Assembly: GCA_020072815.1 (NCBI GenBank)
Contig: JAIQGE010000015.1
Location: 1-64,000 of the forward strand
Origin: Terriglobia bacterium
GTDB taxonomy: Bacteria; Acidobacteriota; Terriglobia; Terriglobales; Acidobacteriaceae
Direction of reading: 5' to 3'
Length of the DNA: 64,000 bases
Shown one piece after another: positions 17,401-25,622 of this stretch. A model generated the notes under the pieces. The model saw only the letters and a program-made list of their open reading frames with translations, searched no databases and was not told where the DNA came from. How positions within the stretch are numbered: the first letter of the stretch is position 1; each line of letters begins with the position of its first letter. Made by a program: the position numbers and the translations under genes.

Positions 17401-18382
17401 GGGCAGCCCGCCGAATTTGAAGCTGTTCGCGCCGTCGGCCGTGGGAGGGCAATTGTTCACGGCAATCCATGCGGCTCCCGGATCGGCGACCAGCACGTGT
17501 TTCGACGTCTCGGGAATCGGCTCACCGTTGCGCAACCAAATCGCCGTCATGAAGGTCGACTTGGAAACTTCGCCCGGTGGCGCGGCCGGTGGTGACGTTA
17601 CGGTGCGCGAGAGCTCCAGCCTGGGTTCTTGCACAGCCAAGGTGCACACCGATCCCGGGGAGAGTGCCGCCCAGATTGCCAGCGACCTGGCCAAGGCTTT
17701 CCAGGCGCCCGGCGTACCCGGACCCGCCGCGTGTCCAGCAAACCAGAATCCGCGCGACATCACACCCGACGGAACGTCGATTATCAGCGTGCTGGCGTCG
17801 GAATTGCGGGTGTGCAATACCGACCGCAACGTGGGCATCCTGATTGGTCCCAAGGAGCTGCCCAACGTAAAGACTCGCGCCCTGCAGTACTCAGCCAAAT
17901 TCGTGTGCGGACAGGTGGAGAAGGAAAAGGACTTGTTGCATGACCTGTTCGGCAAGAAGGACAAGAAAGGCGACAAAGATAAGGACAGGGATGATAAGGA
18001 TAAAGATAAAGACAAAGATGAGGACCGCGACCGCGGCGGGGAGCAGGTAGCCAACGGAAGGTACTACACCGCCATCAACGTTCACAATCCTACGGAGAGA
18101 CCGGCAGCGATCCGGATGAAATTCGCCGTGGCGCAGGCGGACGGAAAACCCGGCCCGATTTCGCGTTTCCTCGATCTCCGGCTCGGACCCGATGAGGTGA
18201 TTTCCATCAATTGCTCCCAGATCCACCGGTGGCTCGCAACCAAAGAGAAGTTCTTGGATGGATTTGCGGTGCTCGAGAGCGACGTCGAGCTCGACGTCGT
18301 TGCGGTATACACCGCAGCCGGGGAGCACGGAGACGTACAAACCCTGCACACCGAACGTGTGCCGGCCCGCTTGCAGCAATAG
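14417..18382 (+). CDS. Secreted BNR/sortilin-type beta-propeller protein, 1321 residues
   Basis: A large exported protein. After a signal peptide, residues up to about 770 hold many BNR-type repeats (for example GGVWHSTNGGVNW, GIFKTTDGGAHW, LFKTTDAGATW, VFKTTNGGGMW and VYLSTNSGGSW), predicted to form one or more beta-propellers. A Pro/Gly linker (about 895-920) precedes a Cys-containing region of unknown fold. Next come a Lys/Asp-rich tract at about 1175-1205 and a final 110-residue beta domain beginning RYYTAINVHNP. The ATG at 14417 has GGAGG seven bases upstream, better than an in-frame TTG at 14402. Function is unknown; such propellers usually bind ligands or polymers at the cell surface. 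The next gene starts 49 bp downstream and may be co-transcribed. Confidence 0.75.
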   Translation: MPLTFAHCLRLCRSTRWLTLCLLAFCMAPSVVESQSVIQGINWFPIGPADYQNGQTNADSRVHASGRATVIAVNPANSNDVWLGTAGGGVWHSTNGGVNWLPMSDNEASLAIGSIALDGCSASGCSVIYAGTGENGIRRDTYYGMGLLIGSTSGGEFPTFSWNLVGASLFKFASITNVVLDPTTSAGSKVIYVSVSSGVTASATESTVTAPPPPQGYGIYKSTNQGSGWTHLTVPGSGTARSTDLLMDPQSNTTLYAGFLGKGIFKTTDGGAHWCPLNSGIALPPGCAAATGLPNPATTTFDSVRLAIRHPSAASPAVLYAVLGNCPDPIGNGPVFGGYCSSPLFKTTDAGATWTQVNAGVPTGFSRYHQALTIDPGTDATVYFGGLVINKSTNSGQTFNEMGANVHPDHHDLVFPDPSNASRIYDVNDGGFVFSNDGGNSWTSGNSDLQISGFQSLSFSPLTARIIGGTQDNGTEMWVGTRIWNHSDDGDSASTVMDRDDVMTMFDLYVSVDPRRSTDGGSCCGWSSITNGLNTLEPASFYAPIVEAAAAPHNLFFGSNRLYRSPDKGSSWTAVSPVLGGTTPVFPDIGVSNVITTIAVAPSNGNRVYIGYYDGQMFVTNSACTTLACWTPIGGAAKGLPNAPITRIAVDPNSPDVAYATYSGFSAGAHVFKTTNGGGMWTPANTGLPSIPTNTITVENPTTLWVGTDDGVYLSTNSGGSWIKYGTGLPHVPVYEISVDTVRGRLYAGTHGRGAFIITQPFLSNFEGWVNNDIWDIPVFGNGFVGTLANPVGSACTMQIIQQNGAVCAASTTDDMGGTISFDGSGSIVTSKGGFYKGKTVAWACFNGSCIGGKTIAQCNPPGNPITSVTITCGGQVGIDHILGCPAQANPPSSILGLSGMPAGGPAPGPGPAPPTPGSEPVPAANFDVIPAVQGRNGVQVLCTANVALQTGTKTDAALLKTRDAVNSTPSCQQSGVKAEVHGIPPEPLKGEDLQGSPPNLKLFAPSAVGGQLFTAIHAAPGSATSTCFDVSGIGSPLRNQIAVMKVDLETSPGGAAGGDVTVRESSSLGSCTAKVHTDPGESAAQIASDLAKAFQAPGVPGPAACPANQNPRDITPDGTSIISVLASELRVCNTDRNVGILIGPKELPNVKTRALQYSAKFVCGQVEKEKDLLHDLFGKKDKKGDKDKDRDDKDKDKDKDEDRDRGGEQVANGRYYTAINVHNPTERPAAIRMKFAVAQADGKPGPISRFLDLRLGPDEVISINCSQIHRWLATKEKFLDGFAVLESDVELDVVAVYTAAGEHGDVQTLHTERVPARLQQ

Positions 18383-18431
18383 GGGGCTTGTTTACGTGAC
18401 TGTATTCAGCTATCCAGGACGGAGGATCGCG

Positions 18432-19844
18432 ATGGCGAACATCGCGATCCTTGCCTTGGTGTTGGTCCCCACGCTAGCGTGGCCGCAGGCGCCGCGCCAG
18501 CAGAGCGTTGTAGTTCTCTGGAACCAGGCCGCACTCGCTGCCATACGGAACACCAGAACTTCGCCTCCCGTGGCGGCACGGGCCATGGCCATCGTCCACA
18601 CCTGCATGTTCGATGCATGGGCAGCCTATGATGACGTTGCTGTAGGAACAAGACTCGGCGGTAGCCTGCGCCGCCCGCAGGCTGAGCGCACTGCGGCCAA
18701 CAAGAAAAAGGCGATAAGCTTCGCGGCCTACCGTGCCTTGGATGATCTCTTTCCGGGGCAGAGGCCTACAAATATGGATCCTCTCATGCAGGCTCTGGGA
18801 TTTAATCCTGCGGAGGCCGCGGACGCCGGCACGCCCAGCGGCATTGGCAAAAGCGCCTGTGACGCGGTGCTAGAGTTTCGACATCGCGACGGGGCGAACC
18901 AGCTCGGCGACCGGCGTCCCGGCGCCTATTCTGACTACACCGGTTTCACTCCGGCCAATACCTCTGAGGTCCTGATAGACCAGAACCGTTGGCAACCGCT
19001 GCTGGTTAATGGGACTCCGCAGAGATGGCTCTTGCCGCACTGGGCCATGGTCACGCCATTTGGGCTGACTTCTGGCGCTCAGTTCCGCGATGTCATGCTG
19101 GCCCAGGGGCCTGCTCGCTATCCCTCTCCCCGTTACTGGAAACAAACCCTGGATGTGGTGGATTTAAGCGCCCACCTGGGCGATACGGAGAAAGTAATAG
19201 CGGAGTATTGGGCCGACGGCGCCTCAACCGTAACTCCACCCGGACACTGGATGGTCTTTGCGCAACAGGTCTCGCAGCGCGACCACCAGAGCCTTGATCA
19301 GGACGTCAAGCTCTTTTTCATTCTGGCGAACGCCCTCATGGACGCAGGGATCGCCGCCTGGGACGCGAAACGTTGCACGGATTTAATTCGTCCGGTGAGT
19401 GTAGTGCGCGCGCTCCTGAGTACAAGGCAGATACAAGCCTGGGCTGGACCGGGGCTGGGAGTAAGAACCGTGTACGGTAAAGACTTCAGGAGCTACCTGC
19501 CCACGCCACCTTTCGCCAGCTATGTCTCTGGCCATAGCGCGTTCAGCGCCGCGGGCGCGGAAATTCTGAAGCGATTTACGGGCAGTGACCAATTCGGTGA
19601 ATCTTTCATCGCTGGGCCGGGAACGTCCTTGATTGAGGTTGGGCTCACACCCTCGGCACCCGTAACGCTCTCGTGGCCAACGTTTTCAGACGCGGCGGAC
19701 CAGGCGGGCATGTCGCGGCGTTATGGGGGCATCCATTACGAGGAAGATGATCTGGCCGGGCGCGCCCTGGGACGCGCTGTTGCCAACAAAGCATGGGACA
19801 AGGCGATAGCCTACATCGACGGGACAGCCACTGGAACCAACTGA
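18432..19844 (+). CDS. Vanadium-dependent haloperoxidase / PAP2-superfamily exported enzyme
   Basis: A 470-residue exported protein with a signal peptide (NIAILALVLVPTLAWPQ). It has the three vanadate/phosphate-binding elements of the haloperoxidase-PAP2 fold: K-R-x5-RP (KRCTDLIRP, about residue 315), SGHSAFSAA (about 365) and R-x5-H (RRYGGIHYEEDD, about 430). Active enzymes oxidise halides with peroxide or hydrolyse phosphate esters, and the sequence does not decide between the two. The acidic EEDD after the catalytic His is common in bacterial vanadium-haloperoxidase-like proteins. ATG at 18432 follows GGAGGA by five bases. It sits directly behind the propeller gene on the same strand. Confidence 0.8.
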   Translation: MANIAILALVLVPTLAWPQAPRQQSVVVLWNQAALAAIRNTRTSPPVAARAMAIVHTCMFDAWAAYDDVAVGTRLGGSLRRPQAERTAANKKKAISFAAYRALDDLFPGQRPTNMDPLMQALGFNPAEAADAGTPSGIGKSACDAVLEFRHRDGANQLGDRRPGAYSDYTGFTPANTSEVLIDQNRWQPLLVNGTPQRWLLPHWAMVTPFGLTSGAQFRDVMLAQGPARYPSPRYWKQTLDVVDLSAHLGDTEKVIAEYWADGASTVTPPGHWMVFAQQVSQRDHQSLDQDVKLFFILANALMDAGIAAWDAKRCTDLIRPVSVVRALLSTRQIQAWAGPGLGVRTVYGKDFRSYLPTPPFASYVSGHSAFSAAGAEILKRFTGSDQFGESFIAGPGTSLIEVGLTPSAPVTLSWPTFSDAADQAGMSRRYGGIHYEEDDLAGRALGRAVANKAWDKAIAYIDGTATGTN

Positions 19845-20564
19845 TCCTTGGAACGCTATCATTCCCGGAAGAGACAACGAACCTGAGCGGGGTGCGGGTA
19901 GTGGGTCAGTTTGATCAAACTGCACCACTACCGGGGTGTGGCCGTGAATTTCACGACAAGCCGAATGTTTGGCTCGTGTCAAAGTGCTATTCGCGGTCCA
20001 GAAACGGGCTTGAACGAAGCCGCTTCGCGGCGGACGCTATCACGTGCGTGCAGCAAGCGACATCGGAGATCCGAGAGAAATTCAGGAGTAGGCAGCCTTG
20101 AAGAATGTTGTGCCTCGCGTTACGATGAGGCGATCATTGAGCCGGGCTTTACGCTTATGTCGATGAAATTCGATTTGAGAGGCGCCACGCAACTACCCTT
20201 CCTTCCAACGACTTGCGAAACAAAGTCGATTGAAATCCCATAGCTCCCGCCGCGAACAAAGCGGCTTCCTTCAAGCCGCGGTATTGAAAAGCGCCCCCAC
20301 ATCAAAATCGTGCTGCCTTTTCGCGCTGCGGCGCTTCCGATACAGCCCTAAGGCTTCTGGGAAACGCCAAGGTTGGTTCCCGCCTCCGGGTGTGTCGTCG
20401 GCAACCCAGAAACGGGCATCTGGGAGATCGGGGGCGAGCGGCGTCCAAGCAGCACCACGCTTCTCCCAAGAGAACTTAGCGCTGGCGTTTTCTGGTCGGC
20501 TGGCGCCGAGATCGGATTGGCCAGAAAGCTTAGCACATCGTGTCACAGGGCCCCGCAGCGGCCA
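19845..20564. other. Convergent intergenic stretch
   Basis: About 720 bp between the ends of two convergent genes. It contains a 36-bp near-perfect palindrome (19897-19932) and a short hairpin GCGGCTT-N5-AAGCCGC (20261-20279). I see no credible gene in it. Confidence 0.45.
19897..19932. repeat. 36-bp near-perfect palindrome
   Basis: The core CAGTTTGATCAAACTG (19907-19922) is perfect. The arms GGTAGTGG and CCACTACC extend it, giving 16 of 18 paired positions. There is no T tract on either side, so a simple intrinsic terminator is unlikely. It may be a bidirectional transcription-blocking hairpin or fused insertion-sequence ends. Confidence 0.55.
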
Positions 20565-22742
20565 TTACTGGTTGCGCTTCCAATCCGGCACGTAATATCC
20601 ATGTGCGACTACACTGTAGCGAGAACCTGAAACGGGGAAAAAACCTGGAAAATGAACGAGTAGGCTTTCGCCTCGCCGCAATTGGACATACTGTCCGTCC
20701 TGATCCTGAAGGGTGCTGAGATCCGGCAGTAAGATTCTGGTTTTCCCTTCTGCTGTCATTTCGCGTACGAAGAGCTGATCGATGTATGAGACTTCAGGGT
20801 CCTCTTCTCTGATCAGAACAGTTCCATCGAAATCAGCTAGACTGATCTCATCGGTTGATTCTTTGTGAGAGCTGTTGAAACCGTACAGAATGTGTCCTTG
20901 TCTTTCCCATAAGTCCGTTCCCCGCGACTTTGCGTAGATATATGGGCAACTGCCGACGCCACCCCCACCTTCCCAGATCGCGAACACCTCCGGGTCGTAC
21001 TGCCTCACTGGGTAGACAAATCCGTCCACCTCAATGTCATCCAGCATCAGCGATGTGCCCGTAACAAAGACCTTACCGAAAGCCGGGTCGGGATTCTCTT
21101 GAGTTAAATAGTGGTCGAAGACGCCAGATGGAAGAACCACAGGATGTGGATGGGCGGCGCCAGGTGCGGGGAAGCTCGGCAGTTCGACGTGCGTAACGCT
21201 CTGAATCTGCGAGCGCAAGTCCCTCCTTTGAGCAGTCGGAAGAGTCCTGCCGAATCCAAAGGCAGGTTCCTTAGCTGCGAGCACGACTGCAAGCGGGACT
21301 ATTATTTTTTCCCCCGGTGCAAGAATCCCCTGTGGAATGAGAGTCGTCAGTTTCGATGTAGTAGATCGCAAAGCAGCCTGGTCGGCAGGAAATTCACGCA
21401 ATCCCTGGGGGCTATGCTCCCTTATGCTGGCGGGCCCAATCCTGAGGGGCGAAGAGGAAGTATTCTCCAAAGTGACGACTCGGAGCTTGGTTGGCCGCGC
21501 GACAAAAGCTATCAACCATTCCTCCTCGCATCCTCCTTGATCAGGCCGATTCGCGGGAATGAGTGCGACCGCTGCGAACTCCAGCGGCATGGAATGACCG
21601 GCCTGTTGCATGAGCAAAGAATGCTCCCCTGCAAAGCGTCGCAAATCCTCCCCCGTTGCAAACCTCCAGAAGAAGAACGCCGGATTGAACCGAACCATGC
21701 CGGAGGAGGAGCCGGGCTCGAATAGCACCGAGCCATGTGTGCCGTCTAGAAGCCGTTCCGGCACGATTTCAAGGTGCCATTCGTCAGAACTTGTGTTTAA
21801 GGAAGCAACGTCCGCTGTAGTCGCCTGGCGAAACCAAGATATGCTGGGCGGGCTCCCGCTGAAAAACATCTTCCCTTCGTTCTTACGGCGGAAGTCCATC
21901 CAATCCACGGTCGCCCCGCCAGTGATCTCGACTCTGGCCCGATTCTCCTGGTTGGATTCGAATGGAGCACCCATCGGTTCGGAGAAGCTCCTAACCAAGG
22001 AACTCATCTCGTTGTACACGTGGTTGGGGACCAGGAAGGGATGTCCACCAAGCCGTTTGTCCCAAGCAACGTCGATTTCGCCTTTCATCAAGAAATCGAT
22101 CGCCATACCGTCTACATCGAAATAAAACAGACGAAAAGGCGGCGTTCCCTGGGGCATAGTGATCAACATCTCATTCGGCTTCCGATTCAGGAAGTCAACA
22201 GGCGTTCTGCTTTTTATATCCTTGTACTGAACCTCGACAACGAGCTGCCCGATTTGCAGCCCACGTAGATCAACCTTCTCAAATCGGAATCTCCCGTCTG
22301 TGGTGGTCATTGTGTGCTCGATTTGGCCGTTGCGTAGGAGATTAACCAGAGCCCCATTGATTGGTTGCTTGGTGGCGCTTACCACCAGACCCTCCACGTC
22401 GCGCATTTTGAGGTCACGATACGAGTCGTAGGCGGCAGAGCTGGTTATTGCCAGAGCAGCGGAAAACAATACAAGTGTGGCAGCTTTTGTAAACCCATTG
22501 ACCTGCAACAGGCGTCGCAGAATGACCGTTTCCCACTTTTGCTCCTTGTCCGCGGACTCCGAAGAAGGTCTCAGTTCATTCACACTGGCATTAATCGCTG
22601 CGAGAATCAGCGCCCCAACCTCAACGACGGTTTTGAAGGACGATCCGAGCCAGAGAGCAGCCGAACCAATGCACCAGACGACCCCCACACTAAAACTGAT
22701 GAGCCAGAGAGTTGTATGTTGAGAACGCTTAGGTAAATCCAC
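20565..22742 (-). CDS. Orphan 725-residue membrane protein with Ig-like domain
   Basis: I do not recognise the family. The first 125 residues hold about three membrane helices (9-32, 38-52 and 83-105), with a conserved-looking cytoplasmic loop between the second and third. Residues of about 113-195 look like a carboxypeptidase-regulatory beta domain (VEGLVVSATKQPINGALVNLL then TTDGRFRFEKVDL). The remaining 530 residues are soluble, Pro/Gly-rich and lack familiar catalytic motifs. Several segments (FFYLR-type hydrophobic strands, YDPEVFAIWEGGGGVGSCPYIYAK) suggest a beta-rich fold. Start at 22742 is the first ATG of a long uninterrupted frame. It has no operon partner and lies in the region I consider accessory. 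The length and intact frame argue that it is a real gene. Confidence 0.6.
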   Translation of the reverse strand: MDLPKRSQHTTLWLISFSVGVVWCIGSAALWLGSSFKTVVEVGALILAAINASVNELRPSSESADKEQKWETVILRRLLQVNGFTKAATLVLFSAALAITSSAAYDSYRDLKMRDVEGLVVSATKQPINGALVNLLRNGQIEHTMTTTDGRFRFEKVDLRGLQIGQLVVEVQYKDIKSRTPVDFLNRKPNEMLITMPQGTPPFRLFYFDVDGMAIDFLMKGEIDVAWDKRLGGHPFLVPNHVYNEMSSLVRSFSEPMGAPFESNQENRARVEITGGATVDWMDFRRKNEGKMFFSGSPPSISWFRQATTADVASLNTSSDEWHLEIVPERLLDGTHGSVLFEPGSSSGMVRFNPAFFFWRFATGEDLRRFAGEHSLLMQQAGHSMPLEFAAVALIPANRPDQGGCEEEWLIAFVARPTKLRVVTLENTSSSPLRIGPASIREHSPQGLREFPADQAALRSTTSKLTTLIPQGILAPGEKIIVPLAVVLAAKEPAFGFGRTLPTAQRRDLRSQIQSVTHVELPSFPAPGAAHPHPVVLPSGVFDHYLTQENPDPAFGKVFVTGTSLMLDDIEVDGFVYPVRQYDPEVFAIWEGGGGVGSCPYIYAKSRGTDLWERQGHILYGFNSSHKESTDEISLADFDGTVLIREEDPEVSYIDQLFVREMTAEGKTRILLPDLSTLQDQDGQYVQLRRGESLLVHFPGFFPVSGSRYSVVAHGYYVPDWKRNQ

Positions 22743-23114
22743 AGGCTTGCGACCTCACCCTTTCAAGATTCGGGTCAGAATACTCGATGAGACGTTATTC
22801 CTAAAGCTATTTCAGACTGTTTTAGCCCCGACGTGTTTGGACGCACCGTCGAGCAAGAGCGTGAGAATCGTCTGGCCCACCTCTGCCCGAATTTTAACTC
22901 CGCCTCGCCTCCTCGGGCGCAACCGCCGAGTCGAACTGATAGAGCGTCTGGTTTAAGAAGCACTTTGCTAAGTCACAGTTCGGAACTTCAGATCTGCCGG
23001 CAACCCCTCCCACAAATCTGCTCTGTCCGGCCCGTGATATGAATAAAATGCCCTAGAAAGCCACCACCCAATCCTCGCGGGTGGATCATCGATTTAGGGA
23101 GCAGACTATGGCAA
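22743..23114. other. Intergenic stretch, nothing recognised
   Basis: It should hold the promoter of the minus-strand orphan membrane protein. No protein-like frame, strong hairpin or repeat is seen. Confidence 0.35.
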
Positions 23115-23329
23115 TTGCTCGCGATTCCGGACGTAAGGACGGAACGCAAATTGCGCCAGGAGGACATGATTGGGTACCGCTTCAGCCTGGCTCACTGGCA
23201 GATGATTGAGGCCGGAGCTCGAGCACCCTCTTCACGCTGTTGCGCGTATGCGACTCGTGCGGCGTCACTCCAGAGCAGCTTGTGGCGGGGTTGGGTCATC
23301 ATCTGCGCAAGCGTCGAGCAGCGGAGTGA
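23115..23329 (+). pseudogene. Frameshifted XRE-family regulator
   Basis: The frame from 23115 reads RTERKLRQEDMIGYRFSLAH followed by WQMIEAG, a typical XRE helix-turn-helix. The family sequence then continues in a different frame (TLFTLLRVCDSCGVTPEQL followed by VAGLGHHLRKRR) to a TGA at 23327-23329. The break is at about 23214-23219 and needs a one-base change. The two halves join into a normal small regulator, so this is a recently inactivated gene, a sequencing error or a frameshift. It overlaps the end of the convergent minus-strand gene by about 30 bp. Confidence 0.6.
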
Positions 23330-23736
23330 GATGAGGACCGTTTTGACTTGCGGGCAGTACCCGGTTGCGAGCGAAGTGTTTTGCTCCTTTTCAAAGCGGG
23401 TGGTTTCTTGCCTTGTCTTGCCAATTCCCTACGCCGCTCCTCGGCGTGGATAAAAACATCGTCCGGGTCGCGCAGTTCCTTCTCCCGCGCCAGCCTCGCT
23501 TTGCCGAACCGAAACTGGTCGTGGGACTCAACTTCGTCCATGGCGATCATCACGTCCTCGTTGATTTCCGCCTGCAGTTCCTGGGCATAGGACTGGTAGA
23601 GCCGGGTGAACTTCGGGCTCAAGATCCCGGATTCCCCCAGAGCGCGGCAATTCGCGACGATGTTGGCGAATGAGAGATTGAGGCGATAGATCGTATGATA
23701 AATGCGCAGTTTCCCGGCGGCGTCACGATCAGCCAT
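23299..23736 (-). CDS. Hypothetical protein, 145 residues, helical
   Basis: I do not recognise the family. The protein starts MADRDAAGKLRIYHTIYRLN, is predicted mostly helical in its first 100 residues, and ends in a Lys/Arg/Ser-rich tail (KRSKTLRSQPGTARKSKRSS) that could bind nucleic acid. An ATG at 23736 is chosen because GAGG lies five bases before it; an earlier ATG has none. It neighbours small DNA-binding genes and a transposase, so it may belong to mobile-element cargo. No enzymatic motif is visible. Confidence 0.5.
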   Translation of the reverse strand: MADRDAAGKLRIYHTIYRLNLSFANIVANCRALGESGILSPKFTRLYQSYAQELQAEINEDVMIAMDEVESHDQFRFGKARLAREKELRDPDDVFIHAEERRRELARQGKKPPALKRSKTLRSQPGTARKSKRSSSHSAARRLRR

Positions 23737-23990
23737 GGTCGCCTCTAACAAAGATGCTCCGGGAGCCGGCTTGCGCTCGCTCGGGGGAGGCGGAGACGGG
23801 AATGTCGGGGCCGTTGTCTTTTACCCTCAGGAGCCAGAAAAGAGCATCGAACAGCAGGTCTAAAAGAACGTTAAAGAACCTGGATTTCATAGCCTGGAAA
23901 TGATCTCACAATTTGATTATGGTAATCAACTATATAGTTATGGAATTCCGTTTCTTGGGGTTGCGAGCGCCTCCGTGTTACGGTCGCTTC

Positions 23991-24221
23991 GTGATCACTG
24001 GAAGACAGTTGCGCGCCGCACGGGTCTTGCTCGGCTGGGAACAAATCGAACTGGCGAAGCGCTCTCGCGTCGCCATTGGCACTATCCGCCGTATGGAGTC
24101 TTTCAGCGGCCAAATCGGCTCGCGTACCTCCACACTCTCCCAAGTCCAGCAGGCGCTGGAAAAAGCAGGAATCCAGTTCCTCAATGACGAGAGTCCGGGC
24201 GTACGCATCAGAAAGAAATAA
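23991..24221 (+). CDS. Small XRE-type helix-turn-helix protein
   Basis: A 76-residue protein starting with GTG (MITGRQLRAARVLLGWEQIE). It follows the pattern of very small XRE regulators that begin with MI-x3-QLRAAR and place the helix-turn-helix at residues 15-40 (LAKRSRVAIGTIRRME). The C-terminal half (LSQVQQALEKAGIQFLNDES) is the usual short dimerisation helix and strand. A longer frame upstream adds residues without similarity, and the GTG has no strong Shine-Dalgarno, so the start is uncertain. It would act as a DNA-binding repressor or antitoxin-like regulator, but no toxin gene is adjacent. It lies 300 bp from the IS91-type element. Confidence 0.6.
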   Translation: MITGRQLRAARVLLGWEQIELAKRSRVAIGTIRRMESFSGQIGSRTSTLSQVQQALEKAGIQFLNDESPGVRIRKK

Positions 24222-24521
24222 ATGCTCAAATTCTTGGGGTTATGTCGCCATGATAGCGTCGTGCCTTGATATATAGGAAAGATAAGAACTCATTTCAGTC
24301 ACATTCCGCCAGATGAGTTGTCCTTGTGTTCATCTATAGGAAAAACAAGAATTCATTTCAAACCTGCGGAGTGCGCTCAAGAAGAGGGTTTGTCTTAATG
24401 TGATGGGCGGCGAGACGAAAAATGAATGTGAATCGTCATTAGTTCTGTTTCCGATCTCACATAAGGATCCAAAAAGACAGAGCTTTCCCCGATTCTTGGG
24501 ACAGTTGAATGTTAGCTCGCG
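24222..24521. other. Intergenic stretch with two short direct repeats
   Basis: A lower-GC stretch next to the end of the IS91-family transposase gene. It holds two near-identical 26-bp direct repeats. It may contain one terminus of the insertion element, but I could not fix its boundary. Confidence 0.4.
24272..24360 (+). repeat. Pair of 26-bp direct repeats
   Basis: The copies are at 24272-24297 and 24335-24360. Both read TATAGGAAA, three variable bases, AAGAA, one variable base, then TCATTTCA, and match at 23 of 26 positions. They are 63 bp apart, about six helical turns. This could be a binding site of the small XRE protein just upstream or part of the transposon end. Confidence 0.5.
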
Positions 24522-25622
24522 CTACGCTGCAACCGGACAGTACTGGCCAACATATTGCATCGGTTGGCCGCGACTATCAATCCGCGGATTTCTCCCAAAA
24601 TACTTCATGATCATCTCTGCCCAAGACAATCGGCGTGGGCGGGGGCGTCGGGTTTGGCCCAGCAGCTTGAACATGATGGCGAAAACACGGCTCCGGGAGC
24701 GAGGCGCCAGCAAACCGTAGTAGCGGACGGAATGCACGTATTTATCGGGTACGTGATCCGCTAGAATCTGGATGAATTCCTCTTTAGTCAGCTCGTCCAA
24801 AACGGTCTCTTTGGTGGCAGTGTCTTTGGTCAAGAATTTAACCGTCGGCCCGTCGATTTCCTGGAAACGATGTTGCGCAATGGGAGGCCTCCGGATATAG
24901 CGGGCTGCATACCCCAAGAAATGGCTTTTTGAAATACGTTCTTGCATATCAACATGCCAGCCGACTTCGTATTTGTCTGCAAGTAGTTCTCGCAACTCCC
25001 AGCTTTTCAAGTCTGATTTCAGTATTCCTGCCTCAAGAGCCAGGCGGAGATATGTGATGACGCCATGTTTCCACAACTTCATGAAGCCCACCGGATTGAG
25101 GGTCAATCCTTCTATCCAGCGGCTTTCCACTTCCGAAAGGCCGCCGGCGGAGACCAGCATATGAAGGTGCGTATTGAAATTCAGGTGCCGCCCGAAAGTG
25201 TGCTGCACCACCAGGATAAGCGGCCGTATTCCATACTTGTCTTTCATCCACTGCAATACCGCTTCACCGCCCATGGTAGGGAGGTCATGCAGCAAGTGCC
25301 GGTTTTGTTTAAAAATACCCCAGAAAACATCGGGCATGGTAAAGACAAGTCCGGCATAGGGGACATCCGGGAGCTGGGTCCACTGCTCCCGTTGCCATTG
25401 AAGCGTCGCTCGATAACCGCAGCTAGGGCAGGACCGCACTTTACATGTGAAATAGACGCGTCGTACCTCCGTTTCAGAGGCATAGATTTGCCAGCCCAAC
25501 GCGGGAGTTCTGCATGCGATCATCTTCCTGAAGCTTTCGCGGACGCACGCGCGAGTACCGTCGTGATCCCAGGCAGATCGCGCGTCCTTAAGGATCTGCT
25601 TCATCGGTTCTTCTAAGGACAT
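24522..25622 (-). CDS. IS91-family (HUH, rolling-circle) transposase
   Basis: A 366-residue transposase. An N-terminal zinc-binding element is visible (CKVRSCPSCGYRAT). The HUH motif is NTHLHMLVSAGG, and the catalytic tyrosine region is HFLGYAARYIRRPPI. The C-terminal VRYYGLLAPRSR is characteristic of IS91/IS801-type enzymes. These nick single strands at ori and ter ends and move by rolling circle, often carrying adjacent DNA. ATG at 25622 has GGGAGGAGG upstream and overlaps the end of the preceding gene by ten bases. Length is close to that of relatives, so it appears intact. Terminal ori and ter sequences were not identified. Confidence 0.85.
   Translation of the reverse strand: MSLEEPMKQILKDARSAWDHDGTRACVRESFRKMIACRTPALGWQIYASETEVRRVYFTCKVRSCPSCGYRATLQWQREQWTQLPDVPYAGLVFTMPDVFWGIFKQNRHLLHDLPTMGGEAVLQWMKDKYGIRPLILVVQHTFGRHLNFNTHLHMLVSAGGLSEVESRWIEGLTLNPVGFMKLWKHGVITYLRLALEAGILKSDLKSWELRELLADKYEVGWHVDMQERISKSHFLGYAARYIRRPPIAQHRFQEIDGPTVKFLTKDTATKETVLDELTKEEFIQILADHVPDKYVHSVRYYGLLAPRSRSRVFAIMFKLLGQTRRPRPRRLSWAEMIMKYFGRNPRIDSRGQPMQYVGQYCPVAA

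Noticed and set aside
24002-24221. A toxin-antitoxin pair at the small XRE gene
   Set aside because: No toxin-like frame lies adjacent on either side; the only neighbours are a helical hypothetical and the transposase.
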